64,000 nt of DNA from Allacma fusca (lineage: Eukaryota; Arthropoda; Collembola; Symphypleona; Sminthuridae). A model generated the notes under the pieces. The model saw nothing but the letters and a program-made list of their open reading frames with translations. It had not been told where the DNA came from and searched no databases. Location: contig OX359245.1 of NCBI GenBank assembly GCA_947179485.1, positions 60,623,067 to 60,687,066 of the forward strand. Direction: 5' to 3'. Position 1 is the first letter of the stretch. The number at the start of each line of letters is the position of its first letter. This document shows positions 1-11,616 of the stretch, one piece after another. The position numbers were made by a program, and so were the translations under genes.

Positions 1-2780
1 TAATTTTTAAGTTATGTTTTGGTGTATTTCGGCGGAACTCAGAAACCAAAAACAAAATAGAATTTTTCTTGTGAGTATTTTGGAAAAATTCGACTTTATT
101 TGCGTTATGAATATGAGAGTTAACAAAATTATAGATTTAAAAAGATTAATGGCAATAATATACAACTTAGAGAGCCTGTGCAACCACATGAATTTTATTT
201 CTAAATACTGAACAAATGTCCAGAATTGTATCGTGGATAATACATGTGGTATCGGATTATTTACTTCATGGATAAGATTCTCGGCAGGGATATAATTTTA
301 GGGGACAACTTCCATCTCATACAAAGGCATGCATAAAAAATCCTTCGGAACTTCATGGCAAGAAATTAACCCAAGCAATACTCACAATCAGCTCACTTTC
401 ACTACGTTCATCATGTATGCGGATTTGGTACTAAGCAGTCGTAAAATTCGTAAGGTATAGTCCTCCATGTGATAAAAGTTGGCTCCACCAAAACCGCAAA
501 AGTTATTATTACACTGGATTCGATAAAAATTATCTTACGGTGCATGAATTGTGAGCTATTCAGTATTTTATGGGAAATATGGTTGCCTAATTCCATCCTA
601 AACTGGCTGCAATGTTGGCAACTAAATGCGAATATATTTTGATGGAAGTTTTTTGTTGTGAAGTAAGTTTTTGAGGAAGCGCTTGTACTTAGATTTTAAG
701 TAAATAGTTTATTTTATTCACAAATTTAATAGTTCGTCTTATTTTGCATTTTAGCAGGTAAAATTAATATTAGCATTCAATTAAATTTTTTAGACAGGTC
801 AACTTTAATGAAAATATATAATTTTGGATAAAGACGTCGACGACAAAATATTGACTGCTAAACCGGAGGCGTCCCCCCTGGAAATATCATATCTGATTGT
901 GGGCATTGGTAAATAACATGCGTATTTGTTTCTTAACCTACTTTATATCAATTTGAAACGGTTTACAGTATTTTAAATACGTTTGTATTACATTGCCGAA
1001 GATGTGCTCTCTTATTTATTATGCTATTAATAGACACATTGGAGCAAATAATTTCCCCTGTCCGGTTTTATAAGGACGTTAAAGGAAGAAAATATTTCAT
1101 ACTAGCGATTTTGTTGGAAATTTTCATAAAGGTTTTATAAAAGTTGCATTTCCCTAGTTCTTCCCTAGAATTTGCGGTCACAGGTTCAAAAGATAGAACT
1201 AAATCTACATTTTTGAAGCAGCCAAAACATTAAAAGATTTCGCAAATATCCATCACTTCGCGTTGTAATTCCAGTTATTTTAGGAATCATTTGAACATTG
1301 GATCCTGAAATTACATTTGGAAAAACGTGAATGAAAATTGTGGCAAAAACAGTGATTTGAATAAATTTATAGACCTTATATGAAAAATTTCAATACCAGA
1401 ACTTCTTCCTATACTCCACAACTTCATACTTTCAACCCCGACAGAGATTAATCTTTATTCTTAAATAGCTTCTTTTGCTTTTTATGTGAAGCTCCATATT
1501 TTGTCAGCTTTTCCCTTGCACATATTTGGCTGCTGGACAAGTTCATTAAAATTACTACAATTTAATCCACAACTTTTTAAAAAACAGTTACTCGATAATG
1601 AAAAATATTTAAAAATAGTAAAATATTTAAAAAATTCCGACTTTGCTTCCCGTCTGTGACCTTTGCTATGACTGCAAATTTTGAGTATGGTAATGAAATG
1701 AATCTTGGAAAATCTACTATAAATGTTGCTATGCTTCAGTGCTTCTTGAGTATCACCTCATTTATGTGGGATAGGATAGGATAACCAGCAAATATTTAAA
1801 AATGTAGGATATTATGAACTGATATCTACAATGAGTGGCTTATTTTTATAGTACAAATAGAGCTAGCGATTTGGATGTTTCTCAACCAGCATGGCAAGGG
1901 AAGATTCTTATTTACAAGGCAGTTTCATGTTGTCATATGCAGATAAATGATCACCGAGGGAATACTTACGGTCAGCCAGTTATTGAAGAGTGCCCGGGCA
2001 AGACCCTAAAACATCGAATGTCCAGAATGTAGAAGGTTCGTTTATAAGTATTAAAGAGCTGGTCAATTAATATTTACGGTACAAATTATTGTAGTCAGAA
2101 ACACATGGAACAAATTCTTTAGTACCAAACTTTCCATTGCCAAAAACCTTCTTTTCAACATCGAGAACATCAAAAAATTTGGTTCCTGGCTAAACATTTT
2201 TCTCAAAAATATTTTAACACAAGTCCATAGAAAATTCTACAGAGAGCTTCTTTGTAGGTTGAAAATTGGAGGAAAGTTGATTTTTGTGATCTTACGTGAT
2301 CTGTTTTTTGTCAGCAATCTGACGTGTTAACAAAATTAAATTTTTGAACACAATTTAAAAAATAATATACGGATTAATTTGAGTTGAGCATCATTTTTCC
2401 AAGTCAAATGTTGCGGTTTCAGGGCGTAAGTGTAGGAGACAAGATTGAATATTTATTTTGTATTAAAGCTTTACAACACAAAAACTCAAACTTTGTCTTA
2501 CATTTAGAGTGCCTGATACGGCAACATTTGACCAAGGCAGGCAAAATTTTAATCAAATGAGCTTTGAAAACCTGGCACAGAAGTCTCCATCAAAATAATC
2601 AGAAATAATTCAAAGAACTGAAATCCAAATATTGCCTGCAAGGAATAATAATGTTCAAAATTTCATTCATTCCTAACTTGTTTTTAAATATATACTGCAA
2701 TAAATGTCCAAAATACCTTAAATACCCAAAGTGTCATAAATGCCCAGAACTGAAAATGCCAAAATTGCATTGATATTTTG
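1..2780. other. AT-rich non-coding stretch, no gene recognised
   Basis: Reading both strands I find no open frame longer than about 65 codons and no domain, RNA gene or repeat that I can name. Base composition is AT-rich, as in the rest of the left flank. Distant exons of a host gene cannot be excluded without transcript data. Confidence 0.5.
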
Positions 2781-2980
2781 CTGTGTCCAACCCTGGGTAT
2801 ACTTGTATCAATAAGAAACGAATCTGGATCGAAGCGAAAAATATACCCGTATCCACTGGGTCCAAGAAACCACTGACAATGAGTGAGTGCTTATACACTT
2901 ACATATACCCACTTTACTGTCTAAAATCGAGAGTTCCCGGGTAGTACCCGTGCTCGTAACCATTTATCCGAGTATTATCC

Positions 2981-2988
2981 GTACCCAG
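2981..2988. repeat. Left 8-bp target-site duplication of the hAT element
   Basis: GTACCCAG lies directly before the CAGAGCTGCTT terminus. The same eight bases follow the other terminus at 4017-4024. Eight-base duplications are the hallmark of hAT-superfamily insertion. Confidence 0.85.
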
Positions 2989-4016
2989 CAGAGCTGCTTG
3001 CAAGTATCAGGTAGTACCTGAAAAACACCCGTCGGGTCGGGTTAGGGTTAGCTAAAATAAAGTACCCGATTCTCGGATCGAGTGCGGGTAGTTGCAAGAT
3101 CCGCACCTGAAAATTCAGGTCGGGTTGCCGTCAAGTTCGGGTAAAAACAAAATACCTGAACACTTTATCGGGTTCAGGTTCGGGTCGCAGTACATGAAAT
3201 ACCTGAACCCGAACTTGACATTTCAGGTAATTTGCAGGTATTTATTTCCGCGAATAAAATTCAAACTTCACGTGAATGAAACCTTCAATTCTGCATGCAA
3301 TATTTATACGGGCACTTGGTTGGAAAAACAGGATGGTATGGGTCAGATTTTTATTGGAAGATTCTTCACAGTGAAAAATATTTCTGGCAGCGAAAATCTC
3401 AAAAGGAAGGGATTGTTTTGAGAATAGGGATTTTGAAATACGTTGACCTTATTTTGGCAGGGATTTTCTAATTTGCTAGTATGTTTCAGTAAATTTTGTT
3501 TTGTGAAAACGGGGATTTTTAGATTTGGTCGATCTTTTTTGACAAGGATTTGATGTCGTGTACTGAAATTATTTTTGCCAATAGGGATTTTTTAAATCGT
3601 TGAGGACCTCCCTTCAGTGACTAGATTCAGCAGGAAAATTCGGAAAGGATCTTCCAGGAAGATTTACAAAAATCAAATCCCTGCATGGAGATCGTGTACT
3701 AAAGTGTTTAGGAAACCGTCAACCATGCTTGTGTGGTAATAATCTATGAGAGTTAAAGTTCAACGGTTTTTTATTTGACGATTAGAAGCAGGTAATAATT
3801 TAGATATATTTATCATGAATTTAAAGTGTTTAAATGGAAACTAAGTTTTCAACATGAGTGAAGAAGTAACCGCAGTCAATAAAGACCTGACAAGTAAAGT
3901 ATTTGCCCGGATCCGACTGAGCAAGTTCGGGTCGAAGAAAATTTTTACCTGAAATGTCAGGTTCGGGTCGGGTTCAGGTGCGGATCCTGATTTTTTAATT
4001 CCCGAAAGCAGCTCTG
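2989..4016. mobile_element. Non-autonomous hAT-like DNA transposon, about 1.03 kb
   Basis: The two ends are inverted copies that share CAGAGCTGCTT, and they sit between perfect 8-bp duplications. Both subterminal zones (about 3000-3240 and 3900-4000) are packed with short motifs such as TCGGGT, GTTCGGGT and CCTGAA, in opposite orientation at the two ends. hAT elements often carry such subterminal repeats as transposase-binding sites. The middle (about 3250-3890) is ordinary AT-rich sequence without a transposase frame. The longest open frame inside (3092-3421) is built largely from the subterminal repeat and looks fortuitous. I infer a transposase-deficient member mobilised in trans. Confidence 0.82.
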
Positions 4017-4024
4017 GTACCCAG
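4017..4024. repeat. Right 8-bp target-site duplication of the hAT element
   Basis: GTACCCAG follows the right terminus and is identical to 2981-2988. Confidence 0.85.
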
Positions 4025-4990
4025 TCCAAAAACTGGTTTACAATTACAATAATTTTTGCCTTGTACTAGTAAAATAAAATGCATGTTTTTCTCAAATGAG
4101 GTTATTTAAAATCTACAAAACGTGGATGTACCTATAGTTAGTTAGACTTTTGACATTTCATGCAAATGTAACATGATGCGGAAATATCAAACTCAGCAGC
4201 GGCTTTAAATTTAAGGGTGTATTATCAAGTAATTTCAAAATTTTTCTCCGAGGAATATTGTAGAACTTTAAATTGTCATCAGAGCGTCATAACTTTAAAA
4301 CTTCATTTAATTTCACAAGAAATATTTATTCTATTTGGGTAAACTATGCTGGAAATATGTACATACTAGCAGATCAATTACACTTCCTATTCAACTGATC
4401 AAGTCACATTCCCTGTAGCAGGGGTGAATGAAATATATTAATTATTAAGCGATTCTAACGTTTCTTCATGTACTTTAGCAGGAATATTCATCATGAGCTT
4501 TTATCAAATTAAAATATACATATGTATCGACTTTTTTGTTCTAATCTTTAGTGTTAAGCTATATAATTTTTAAGCAAATCCTCTGTCAACTAATTGCTAG
4601 ATAGAGGCATCATTTTATCATTATTTTATTTATTGTCCAACAGAAAAATTCAGACTGGTCGGGACAGGATTCACTAACTGAGAAGATAGTTGAGATAAAG
4701 TAACATCCTAAAAGGATACTTTGCTGCTGCTATCGGTTGAAACAGAAAATTTGAGAAGGTCAGTTCAGTTATCTAAATTTAGAGCTAATTGTGAATTGAT
4801 CCAGCTGATCTTAATTTATTAGTTTAGCTGACATGTACTTCAATAATATTGACTAGTTTGAAAACCTGATTTTGTAGAACAGTACTAATCCCCGCCGAAG
4901 AAGGAAAAGTCGTGTCCAGTGAATTTAATTTATTCCCAAACAAATGACACTGACTATAAATACGTAGTGAAAAATAGCATTCAATGCTGT
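4025..4990. other. AT-rich non-coding stretch, nothing recognised
   Basis: No open frame of useful length, repeat unit or RNA fold stands out. The sequence resembles the 1-2780 flank. Confidence 0.45.
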
Positions 4991-4992
4991 AA

Positions 4993-5930
4993 GTGTTTTA
5001 TGAGCTTCAGATGTTCAAGTATGTTGTTCATCATTGGTTAAAAATTCATCAGCTCAAAACTTTGTGCTTAGTGTCTTTGTGCAGAGTGGAGAAACCCACT
5101 CTACACTATGAATACGAGGTCGTTGAGCAGTTTTTAGAAGTACATAAAGTGGGTGCTGACGGAAACCTGATTGACTTTACTATTGACGTTCTTCACCGTT
5201 CAATCCAAGTAAAACAACCATTGACTACGAAAGAGTCTGATCTTGATGAAATCAATGTGAACGAAGGGAACAATTTATCTGGATCGTAGTCCACAATTTC
5301 TAAATACTGAAAGTTTGATCCTACTTATCCCTACGCTTCTGGGAATTTGTTTTCCTATCCTATGTGTGTGAAACCTTGTGAGGATAATGACAAATTTATT
5401 TGACATTGGATTGGTTCACGATCTTGGTATCGTATATTGCAAGCGTCCATATAAGCTACCATTTCCCGGTTTGAACTGACTGCTGGATTATAGAGCAACT
5501 ACATCCGTTCGTATGTTCCCTCTGTAAAATCAGGTTTGCTCCGGGAGGAACATTTGCTGAAAACCTTGGAGAGTACTCAGGAAAGAAAATTAATTCCTTG
5601 GATACTAACATTAAGTATAAACACTGTCAAGACCCGTTTTACTTCAGATCACAGTTATACTAAGCAAGCAAAACCACGCACCGGAAGAAATTCTACTGAC
5701 ATCGCTAATTAAGAAAATTACACGACAAATCCTAATAATGTAAATGCACCTGAAGTTGTTAATGAAGAAAATTCGACTGTCGTTGCTAATTAAGAAAATC
5801 TTTTTAAAATTACTGAAGATGAAAACTGAACTGAAATTGCTTCTGAAAGCAAGGGAAAGTGATTCAGCTACCGATGTTGCTAAAAAAATCTCACGCGATT
5901 GAGTAGTCAACCCTTCCTGCATGCTTGGAA
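4993..5930 (+). pseudogene. Possible decayed coding region, family unknown
   Basis: The frame at 4993-5289 encodes 98 residues with a protein-like, charged composition (for example KPTLHYEYEVVEQFLEVHKV) and ends in a stop. Downstream, 5660-5900 repeats a theme of about 80 bp that reads roughly as EENST-[DV]-[IV]-[AV]-N followed by a stop, at about 5685 and about 5765. This suggests an old low-complexity coding repeat now broken by TAA codons. I do not recognise the family. It could be a relic of a transposon or host gene, or chance. No start, splice or termination signal can be assigned. Confidence 0.22.
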
Positions 5931-6260
5931 AATAGAGAGATTGTTAGTAAGTTTAATTTGCTCCAAAGGAGGACCATTTCAAAAAGAATCGTGAATGTAC
6001 ATCTTTTTAAATAATTTTTTTGCATAGGGTATATGTTTTGGAGTGGATAGAATGACTAGATAGTAATAGATCTTGTTTATAATTAACGTCACAAAAATAT
6101 CAAATTTGCTTTCAGGTTATATGAGATTTAGAATCTAAGCCAGAATTACTGAAAATTCCGAAGCAGTTCTATGTAGACACAAGAATCTGGGTATTATTTA
6201 TGATTACCCGCATAGCATGTGTACTGTTCAAAATGACATTTTCATTGCTAACAGTTTGGA
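5931..6260. other. Non-coding stretch, nothing recognised
   Basis: AT-rich sequence without a supported feature. Confidence 0.4.
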
Positions 6261-6264
6261 GCAA

Positions 6265-7235
6265 CGCCTTGGTACCCAGTATACCATTATTTCATGGGCC
6301 AGTATTGGGCCACAAACATGTGCGGTTACTGGCTATTAACTGGGTTTTACTGGCTGTATACATATGCTAATAGCTACTAGTGATGTTTGATAGTGCGTGT
6401 ACGGTCAAATGCAGGTTATCGTTCAAGAAGCATTATAGGGCATTAATCTTGCACTTGGGATTACTCATCATGCCATACACAATTTTTCTAACTTGTGAGG
6501 TTACAACCGAGAAGCTTAAACCGGCTCTCGTCGGTTTTTAGAGGGTCGGGAATCATATGTTCAGAGTGTCGTACACATTTCTTCGCCTTAAGCACGTAGG
6601 CACAGAGCTAGATTTTGTGGGACAAACACCCCTCAGTCCATTCCTCCCATTGAGGGAGTATATCACTAGTCATTGCTCCAGCCGAGGAAATGTAGAGTAA
6701 GAGAAATTGTGAGGGAGAGGTTTTTGGGTTAATTAAAGGATATTACCGGAAGCTCATTAGACTGGAATGTCTAGCGAGCAATGCAGATGGGCAGCTTCTC
6801 CTGGTTCCTCTCCGTTTAAAGGATGTCCCCTGTTAGTTCCCTTTGTGCATCCTGGCCATGGTTCCAGTCTTCAGAGTGCAGCCCCTTTCACGCCCTTCTC
6901 CTCACCCCACCCAAAGGTATAGTACAAGATGGAAAGAGCAGTGGAAATTATTCGAAAGTGTCAGAGCTTTACTGGAATCGAAATCGACTCCAGCCGCAAC
7001 GAACGGGACGCTCTGACAACTCAGCCACCACTGCACTGCACAAGGCCTTAATTGGTTCACTGTTTCTTCTGTCACGGTCATCAGATGATTTGGGATGTCC
7101 GGCCGTGACTGGCTAATAAATATCGGCCAAATAATGGCTTACACATATCGGTCCCAATAATGGTTTCTTTATGCCGGGTTACGAATGATTTATAATGGCC
7201 CATCGATCGAAGTGGTATGGCTAGTGTGTGGCATT
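6265..7235. mobile_element. Possible inverted-repeat element (MITE-like), weakly supported
   Basis: The left part (about 6275-6370) contains AGTATACCATTATTTCATGG, then TGGGCC and TACTGGCT motifs. The right part (about 7090-7225), read on the other strand, contains AGCCATACCACTTCGATCG, then GGGCC, CCATTATTGGG and TTAGCCAGT in a comparable order. This looks like diverged inverted termini with subterminal repeats. I could not fix exact ends or a target duplication, so the family is open. An open frame at 6823-7116 lies inside, but I do not recognise its product. Confidence 0.3.
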
Positions 7236-8126
7236 ATGTATCCATTAATTAACTATGCATGTCAGTCCTTTATATGCATTTGCAATTTTAATACAAAGTA
7301 ATTTTGATAATCATGACAAAATTTAATACCGAAACAACAATTTTACTGAAACTATGAAACAATGAAGTAAAGTGTTAATAAGACACGTATGTATAAGTTC
7401 TGATCTACTCTCTACATTTGGCAAACGAACACATTTTGAAGCACTTAAAATTGTAAAATACTAATTTAGCTTGAAATAACTTACAAACGTGTCAACAAAC
7501 AAAACATAAAATGAATTGAATGACCTTACCGAATGACGTAGATAATGTTTTAATAAACTCGGTTAAAGAACAATGGCCCAAGGACTAGTTATTTGTTCTA
7601 GGAAATTAAAAGGGGAATATTTTCCAAAAATCAAAATAAAGGTATTGCTCTAATCCCAAGACTGAGAATTTCAAAATTTAAACTCGAAGATATTTGCATG
7701 TAACACCATGTAATTATATAAACACGAGCACTGCACAGCCAGCATTTGCTGGCTCAGAAAGGCAAATGTAAATAGCGAAGGCAGTAAATAGTTGTATGCA
7801 ATAGCTAGCTGTACAGCGCTATGGTCGTCGACATTCGATGCATCTAGCGCGCTCGAAAATTTGATTCTTACCGTCACGGTTACTATCAACTCTTTCAACT
7901 TGGAAGAGAGGATGTTAGGGAATTATTTTGCACGTAATGAAAACAGAGTAATAATTACTAGCATCAAAACCCCGGGTTTCAATTCAATATGAAGCGTGTG
8001 AAACTTCTGATCCAGCGTTTCTCACTCTCCACTAACAAAATGAGAATTATAAGTCATTCGAAATATCGTTTAGGAGTCATTTGCGAAATAAATCCGTCGA
8101 ACCTTAATAAAATATTTACTAGAAGT
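7236..8126. other. AT-rich non-coding stretch, nothing recognised
   Basis: The frames present (7671-7898 minus and 7792-7992 plus) overlap on opposite strands and have no recognisable domain. Confidence 0.4.
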
Positions 8127-8789
8127 TATTTAACCACCAAAAGACTATAACTATACGCAATTATACCTAACATCCAATCAAATGCATGCAACAATTATAG
8201 TAGTGCAGATTGTGAAGATAAGAGAAAATATAGACAAATATGTAGTCTGTGGTTTTTTCGCTCGAACTAGATATTGCGCTGTATTTATGTATATAAGTAA
8301 CTATTTACCGTGTTAATATTGCATTATATTATACATTAAACGATTTATTTAACCACCAAAAGACTATAACTATACGCAATTATACCTAACATCCAATCAA
8401 ATGCATGCAACAATTATAGTAGTGCAGATTGTGAAGATAAGAGAAAATATAGACAAATATGTAGTCTGTGGTTTTTTCGCTCGAACTAGATATTGCGCTG
8501 TATTTATGTATATAAGTAACTATTTACCGTGTTAATATTGCATTATATTATACATTAAACGATTTATTTAACCACCAAAAGACTATAACTATACGCAATT
8601 ATACCTAACATCCAATCAAATGCATGCAACAATTATAGTAGTGCAGATTGTGAAGATAAGAGAAAATATAGACAAATATGTAGTCTGTGGTTTTTTCGCT
8701 CGAACTAGATATTGCGCTGTATTTATGTATATAAGTAACTATTTACCGTGTTAATATTGCATTATATTATACATTAAACGATTTATTTT
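8127..8789. repeat. Three tandem copies of a 219-bp unit
   Basis: The unit begins near TTTAACCACCAAAAG. The landmark T of TAACCACC falls at 8131, 8350 and 8569, giving a period of exactly 219 bp. The copies look identical on reading, which implies recent amplification or homogenisation. The array starts after TTACTAGAAGTTA and runs out at CGATTTATTTTGCAATGACG. The unit has no coding potential. It could be a young minisatellite or the internal repeat of a transposon end. It is unrelated to the 74-bp satellite. Confidence 0.9.
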
Positions 8790-10035
8790 GCAATGACGTT
8801 TTGACGTTCAACGAGAAATATAAAGGAGTGTGTAGAGAGAGATTGGATGCAGATTATCAAGTATCATGCAGTATGAACCATGTAGTACGCAGTCTAAAGT
8901 GCATCGTGTCGCCGGGAGGTGCTCTTTGAACAATGGTTAATTCTGATGACGATAAGACAAACAAGAGCTGTAAGAGATAACTATGTCGGTCCTAGAGAAA
9001 CATTTATAAATCAAACGCACTAAACTAGTTCCAGCTTGAAAATACAGAACCTCAAAGTACCACTGAAAGTAAATAACTTTGAATTCTCTGGTACATTATG
9101 GGCTTCGTAAGATCCACTGCCGGCAGCATTCTGGACCATAACATTCCATGCGACTGGCAACAGAAAAAATGTGTTCGCAACACTTCTGTTAGAGTATGGA
9201 ATCGGCGAGTCGAGAATTGAAAACCAGGTTGAGAATAAAAATGGGGGGTATGGTGGTTTATAATCTGGTATGCCGTATGACATTAGTTGCGTCTAACTAG
9301 TATATGCCTTGTAAACACACATTTGTAGGTATAATAACCAGTTCAGACGACTAGTTTTGTAGAACATTTACTTCTGGCGGGAACAAATTAACGGTTTAAA
9401 TGTTTTCCTCTATCCTCGAGCTCATACTTTAGATCCTATTGCCAGCTCGCGATTTATTTTCCCAATTTTTTCAGTTAGCGGTTTTTCAGAAATTTAGCCA
9501 GAGTTAATCAAATTCAATGAATTTGAAATTGCTTGCAAATAAAATAAAAATGAATGTACAACATTAGATAGCAACACAAAATTAGTTTTGATGCTTGAAT
9601 ATATTTACAGTTAATTCTTTTTGATAATTTTTAAACAACATAAAACAAAAATAACAAATAAAAACAAAATAATACTTAAAATCAAAATGAATTGTATATA
9701 ATAATTATATTGATATGTACCAGTGCAAATATAGTGCACAAGGAAAATGATATTTTGTAATGTGATGATTGTTACTTGTGGTTTGTTGTGCTAACAGTAA
9801 AGTGACAACCATTTACTTGCAAATAATACACCCAATTTATAAATGTAACAAAGTATAATAGTGATGTATATGTAATTGACACCTCCGTCCGAGTTGGGAT
9901 AGTGACACCATTCCTGTTTGAGAACAATGCAGGATGACTAAATGCCCCCCACATTTTAATTCTTAATTATTGCCTGAGTCATCCTGCACTTACCTGATAC
10001 CAGGCACCTACCGTTCAGGTTCAGTAAAGTTTTCT
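8790..10035. other. Non-coding stretch, nothing recognised
   Basis: The stretch contains very AT-rich runs (about 9535-9740). An 87-codon minus-strand frame (9020-9283) has no recognised family. No RNA gene or repeat is evident. Confidence 0.4.
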
Positions 10036-10039
10036 TTAA

Positions 10040-10348
10040 GTCCATAAGCTGGCGTTGAGCAGGTCTATGTTGAACTGGTGACTTTATAAAATATTCAACA
10101 AAGGGACTTCTTAAGGACTAGTTAAACTGACGGCGCCATTAATTGTTCTATGGGCTTGCAAGGTACCGCAAATCAAGGTATGATTATGAACCGTCTTTTG
10201 CCCTGCATGAGCAAGAACCTGGTGCCAATAAAGGATCATCGTTCTGATAACGGGGCTATGACCATATAGAATAAGTGGGTGCTTCATGTTGAAGGATCGC
10301 TGTTATGCAGGCGTCCTTCCACGCGGAGAAACGACGTTTTTTCTCAAA
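10040..10348 (-). pseudogene. Integrase N-terminal remnant of old BEL/Pao copy C
   Basis: The stretch is a decayed minus-strand relative of element A around 16680-16995. Shared landmarks are the equivalents of GGTGCCA(A)TAG/AAGGATCATG, GGGCTATGACC, GGATGCTTC and GATCGCTATTATGCAG. The 38 bp next to the site at 10349-10354 have the same length as in element A's own pol. The region encodes parts of the integrase zinc-binding domain but is full of indels and stops. The left boundary is approximate. I infer that it is the downstream half of the oldest nested copy, whose upstream half begins at 61908. Confidence 0.6.
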
Positions 10349-10354
10349 ATAACT
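10349..10354. repeat. Probable decayed target duplication of copy B in copy C (left)
   Basis: ATAACT precedes the LTR-like start of copy B. ATACT at 61908-61912 follows its other LTR remnant. A single-base indel separates the two, as expected for an old 5-bp duplication. The site is the same pol position that element A used in copy B. Confidence 0.45.
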
Positions 10355-10463
10355 TCAAGACTCTTTGTTTCGAATTTGAAGAGTTATGTTGTGTTAATTG
10401 TGATTTAGAATGAACATCTTGGAGAGACGTGATAAGTTGTTTAAAGTAGCGGAGCCAATTTAT
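10355..10463 (-). mobile_element. Remnant of the 3' LTR of copy B
   Basis: The start, TCAAGACTCTTTG, matches the element A LTR start (TTAAGAATCTTG). The end, GAGCCAATTTATTG, matches AGAAGCCAATTTATTAG in the LTR at about 11170-11183. The middle is diverged. At 10464 the sequence switches abruptly to integrase, so the rest of this LTR and all of copy B's env region are missing. Confidence 0.5.
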
Positions 10464-11065
10464 TGTTGCAATTCCTGAAGCGTTCGAGTCATGGATTGGA
10501 AATAGTTGTCTGCTCCAACGAAGTTCAACCCATTATCTGAGTGCATGTCAGAGGGCCGTCATCTCCTAGACATTAAACGTCTTATGGTTAAAAGGAAACT
10601 TTCGTAGCGCATGGAGCTAACCAACTCCAGGTGAATTGCCCTGGAAGTGAAACATGTAAAGAGGCTAATATAAGCCTTTATCTTTGTAGCTTTATTCACA
10701 CTGAAATTCTTGTTCATGTAGGGGCCGGCGAAATCCATCCACGTGTGTAGGAAACAGCTGGTCTGTGTAACTCGACTAGCGGGTAACGGGGCCATCAGTT
10801 GTTGCATAGGTTTGGCTCGAAAGGGATGCATTTTTGGATTGCACATTTGATGACACGTGATCCTCCGACAATCCAATATTTCTGTCGAATATGGTTGTGA
10901 ACGGTCGTGTGGCCTGCATGGGCCAAATGTTGGTGCCAATAGAGGATCATGGCCTTCACAATAGGGCTGCTTCAACAACAGTGGATGCTTCTGGTGGAAC
11001 GAGAGATCGCTATTATGCAGTCGTCCTCCCACACACAGAAGAAAATTGTTGTCTCTAAATATATT
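10464..11065 (-). pseudogene. Integrase fragment of BEL/Pao copy B (downstream half)
   Basis: The stretch aligns closely to element A at about 16384-16998. It encodes the integrase zinc-binding region and the start of the catalytic core. A 157-codon frame at 10559-11032 reads MGGRLHNSDLSFHQKHPLLL and, near its end, LHTWMDFAGPYM with the first catalytic aspartate and TCFTSRAIHLELVSSM. The zinc-binding segment is disturbed by indels relative to element A. The fragment ends at ATATT (11061-11065), where element A has inserted. The same pol frame resumes at 59839, beyond element A. Confidence 0.85.
11061..11065. repeat. 5-bp target-site duplication of element A (left)
   Basis: ATATT lies directly outside the TG end of the left LTR. 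The identical ATATT lies outside the CA end of the right LTR (59839-59843). Removing the insertion and one copy gives a continuous pol sequence that matches element A's own 16980-17030. Five bases is typical for BEL/Pao. Confidence 0.93.
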
Positions 11066-11559
11066 TGTTAAGAATCTTGAAATTCCTAAAATCTTGTAAA
11101 ATTTAGTGTGTCCTTTTAGTGAACTGTTTGAATTGTATGATTAAAAACTTAGAGATGTTTTCAGATCAGAAGCCAATTTATTAGTGTTAGAAAAATACAT
11201 TAAAATTACATTGCAAAGAATCTATGGGATTTAACCTACTAAAAGATAACAGTACATTGAACCTAATTAGTGGGAAAAAAGTCCAGAAGAATTGGTTCAA
11301 TGGGAAAGAGAAATCCAAAAATAATAATGCGGGAAAATTTATGGATTAAAGGTCCTTGACCAGGAAAAAATACTAGAGTTAAAAAGAAATGGAAAGTAAA
11401 AATATGCAAATGGATGGATGTGCGTGGTCGCACTCATCCGCTTCACACAGGGAAAAGCTTAGCGGGAGAGCAACGAGAGGAAACCGCATTGTCCTCTCGA
11501 TCTCTCCAGTAATGACATATAATCACTTTTAATTACATATAATTATCTGGCTTTCATCA
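11066..11559 (-). mobile_element. 3' LTR of element A
   Basis: The LTR is 494 bp and runs TG to CA. Its edges are fixed by comparison with 59347-59838: both copies are colinear from TGTTAAGAATC to CTTTCATCA and diverge immediately outside. I count about six substitutions (clusters near 11340, 11411-11414, 11465 and 11518) and one 2-bp indel between the copies. On the sense strand an AATAAA lies at 11182-11177. Confidence 0.93.
11177..11182 (-). promoter_or_regulatory. Candidate polyadenylation signal AATAAA in the 3' LTR
   Basis: The sense strand reads CACTAATAAATTGG here, about 110 bp before the LTR end. The same hexamer is kept in the 5' LTR at 59458-59463. It is a plausible R-region poly(A) signal but unproven. 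Confidence 0.45.
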
Positions 11560-11572
11560 TTCTCCCGACCTT
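11560..11572 (-). promoter_or_regulatory. Polypurine tract next to the 3' LTR
   Basis: The sense strand reads AAGGTCGGGAGAA directly before the TGATGAAAG start of the LTR. A purine-rich run touching the 3' LTR is the plus-strand primer expected in LTR retroelements. One T and one C interrupt it. Confidence 0.7.
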
Positions 11573-11616
11573 GATTAATAATATTAGAAATAATCAAAGA
11601 TATCATAATAAAAGAG

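Noticed and set aside
9020..9283. 87-codon minus-strand frame as a host gene.
   Set aside because: There is no recognisable family, start context or splice structure, and the surrounding sequence is non-coding in character.
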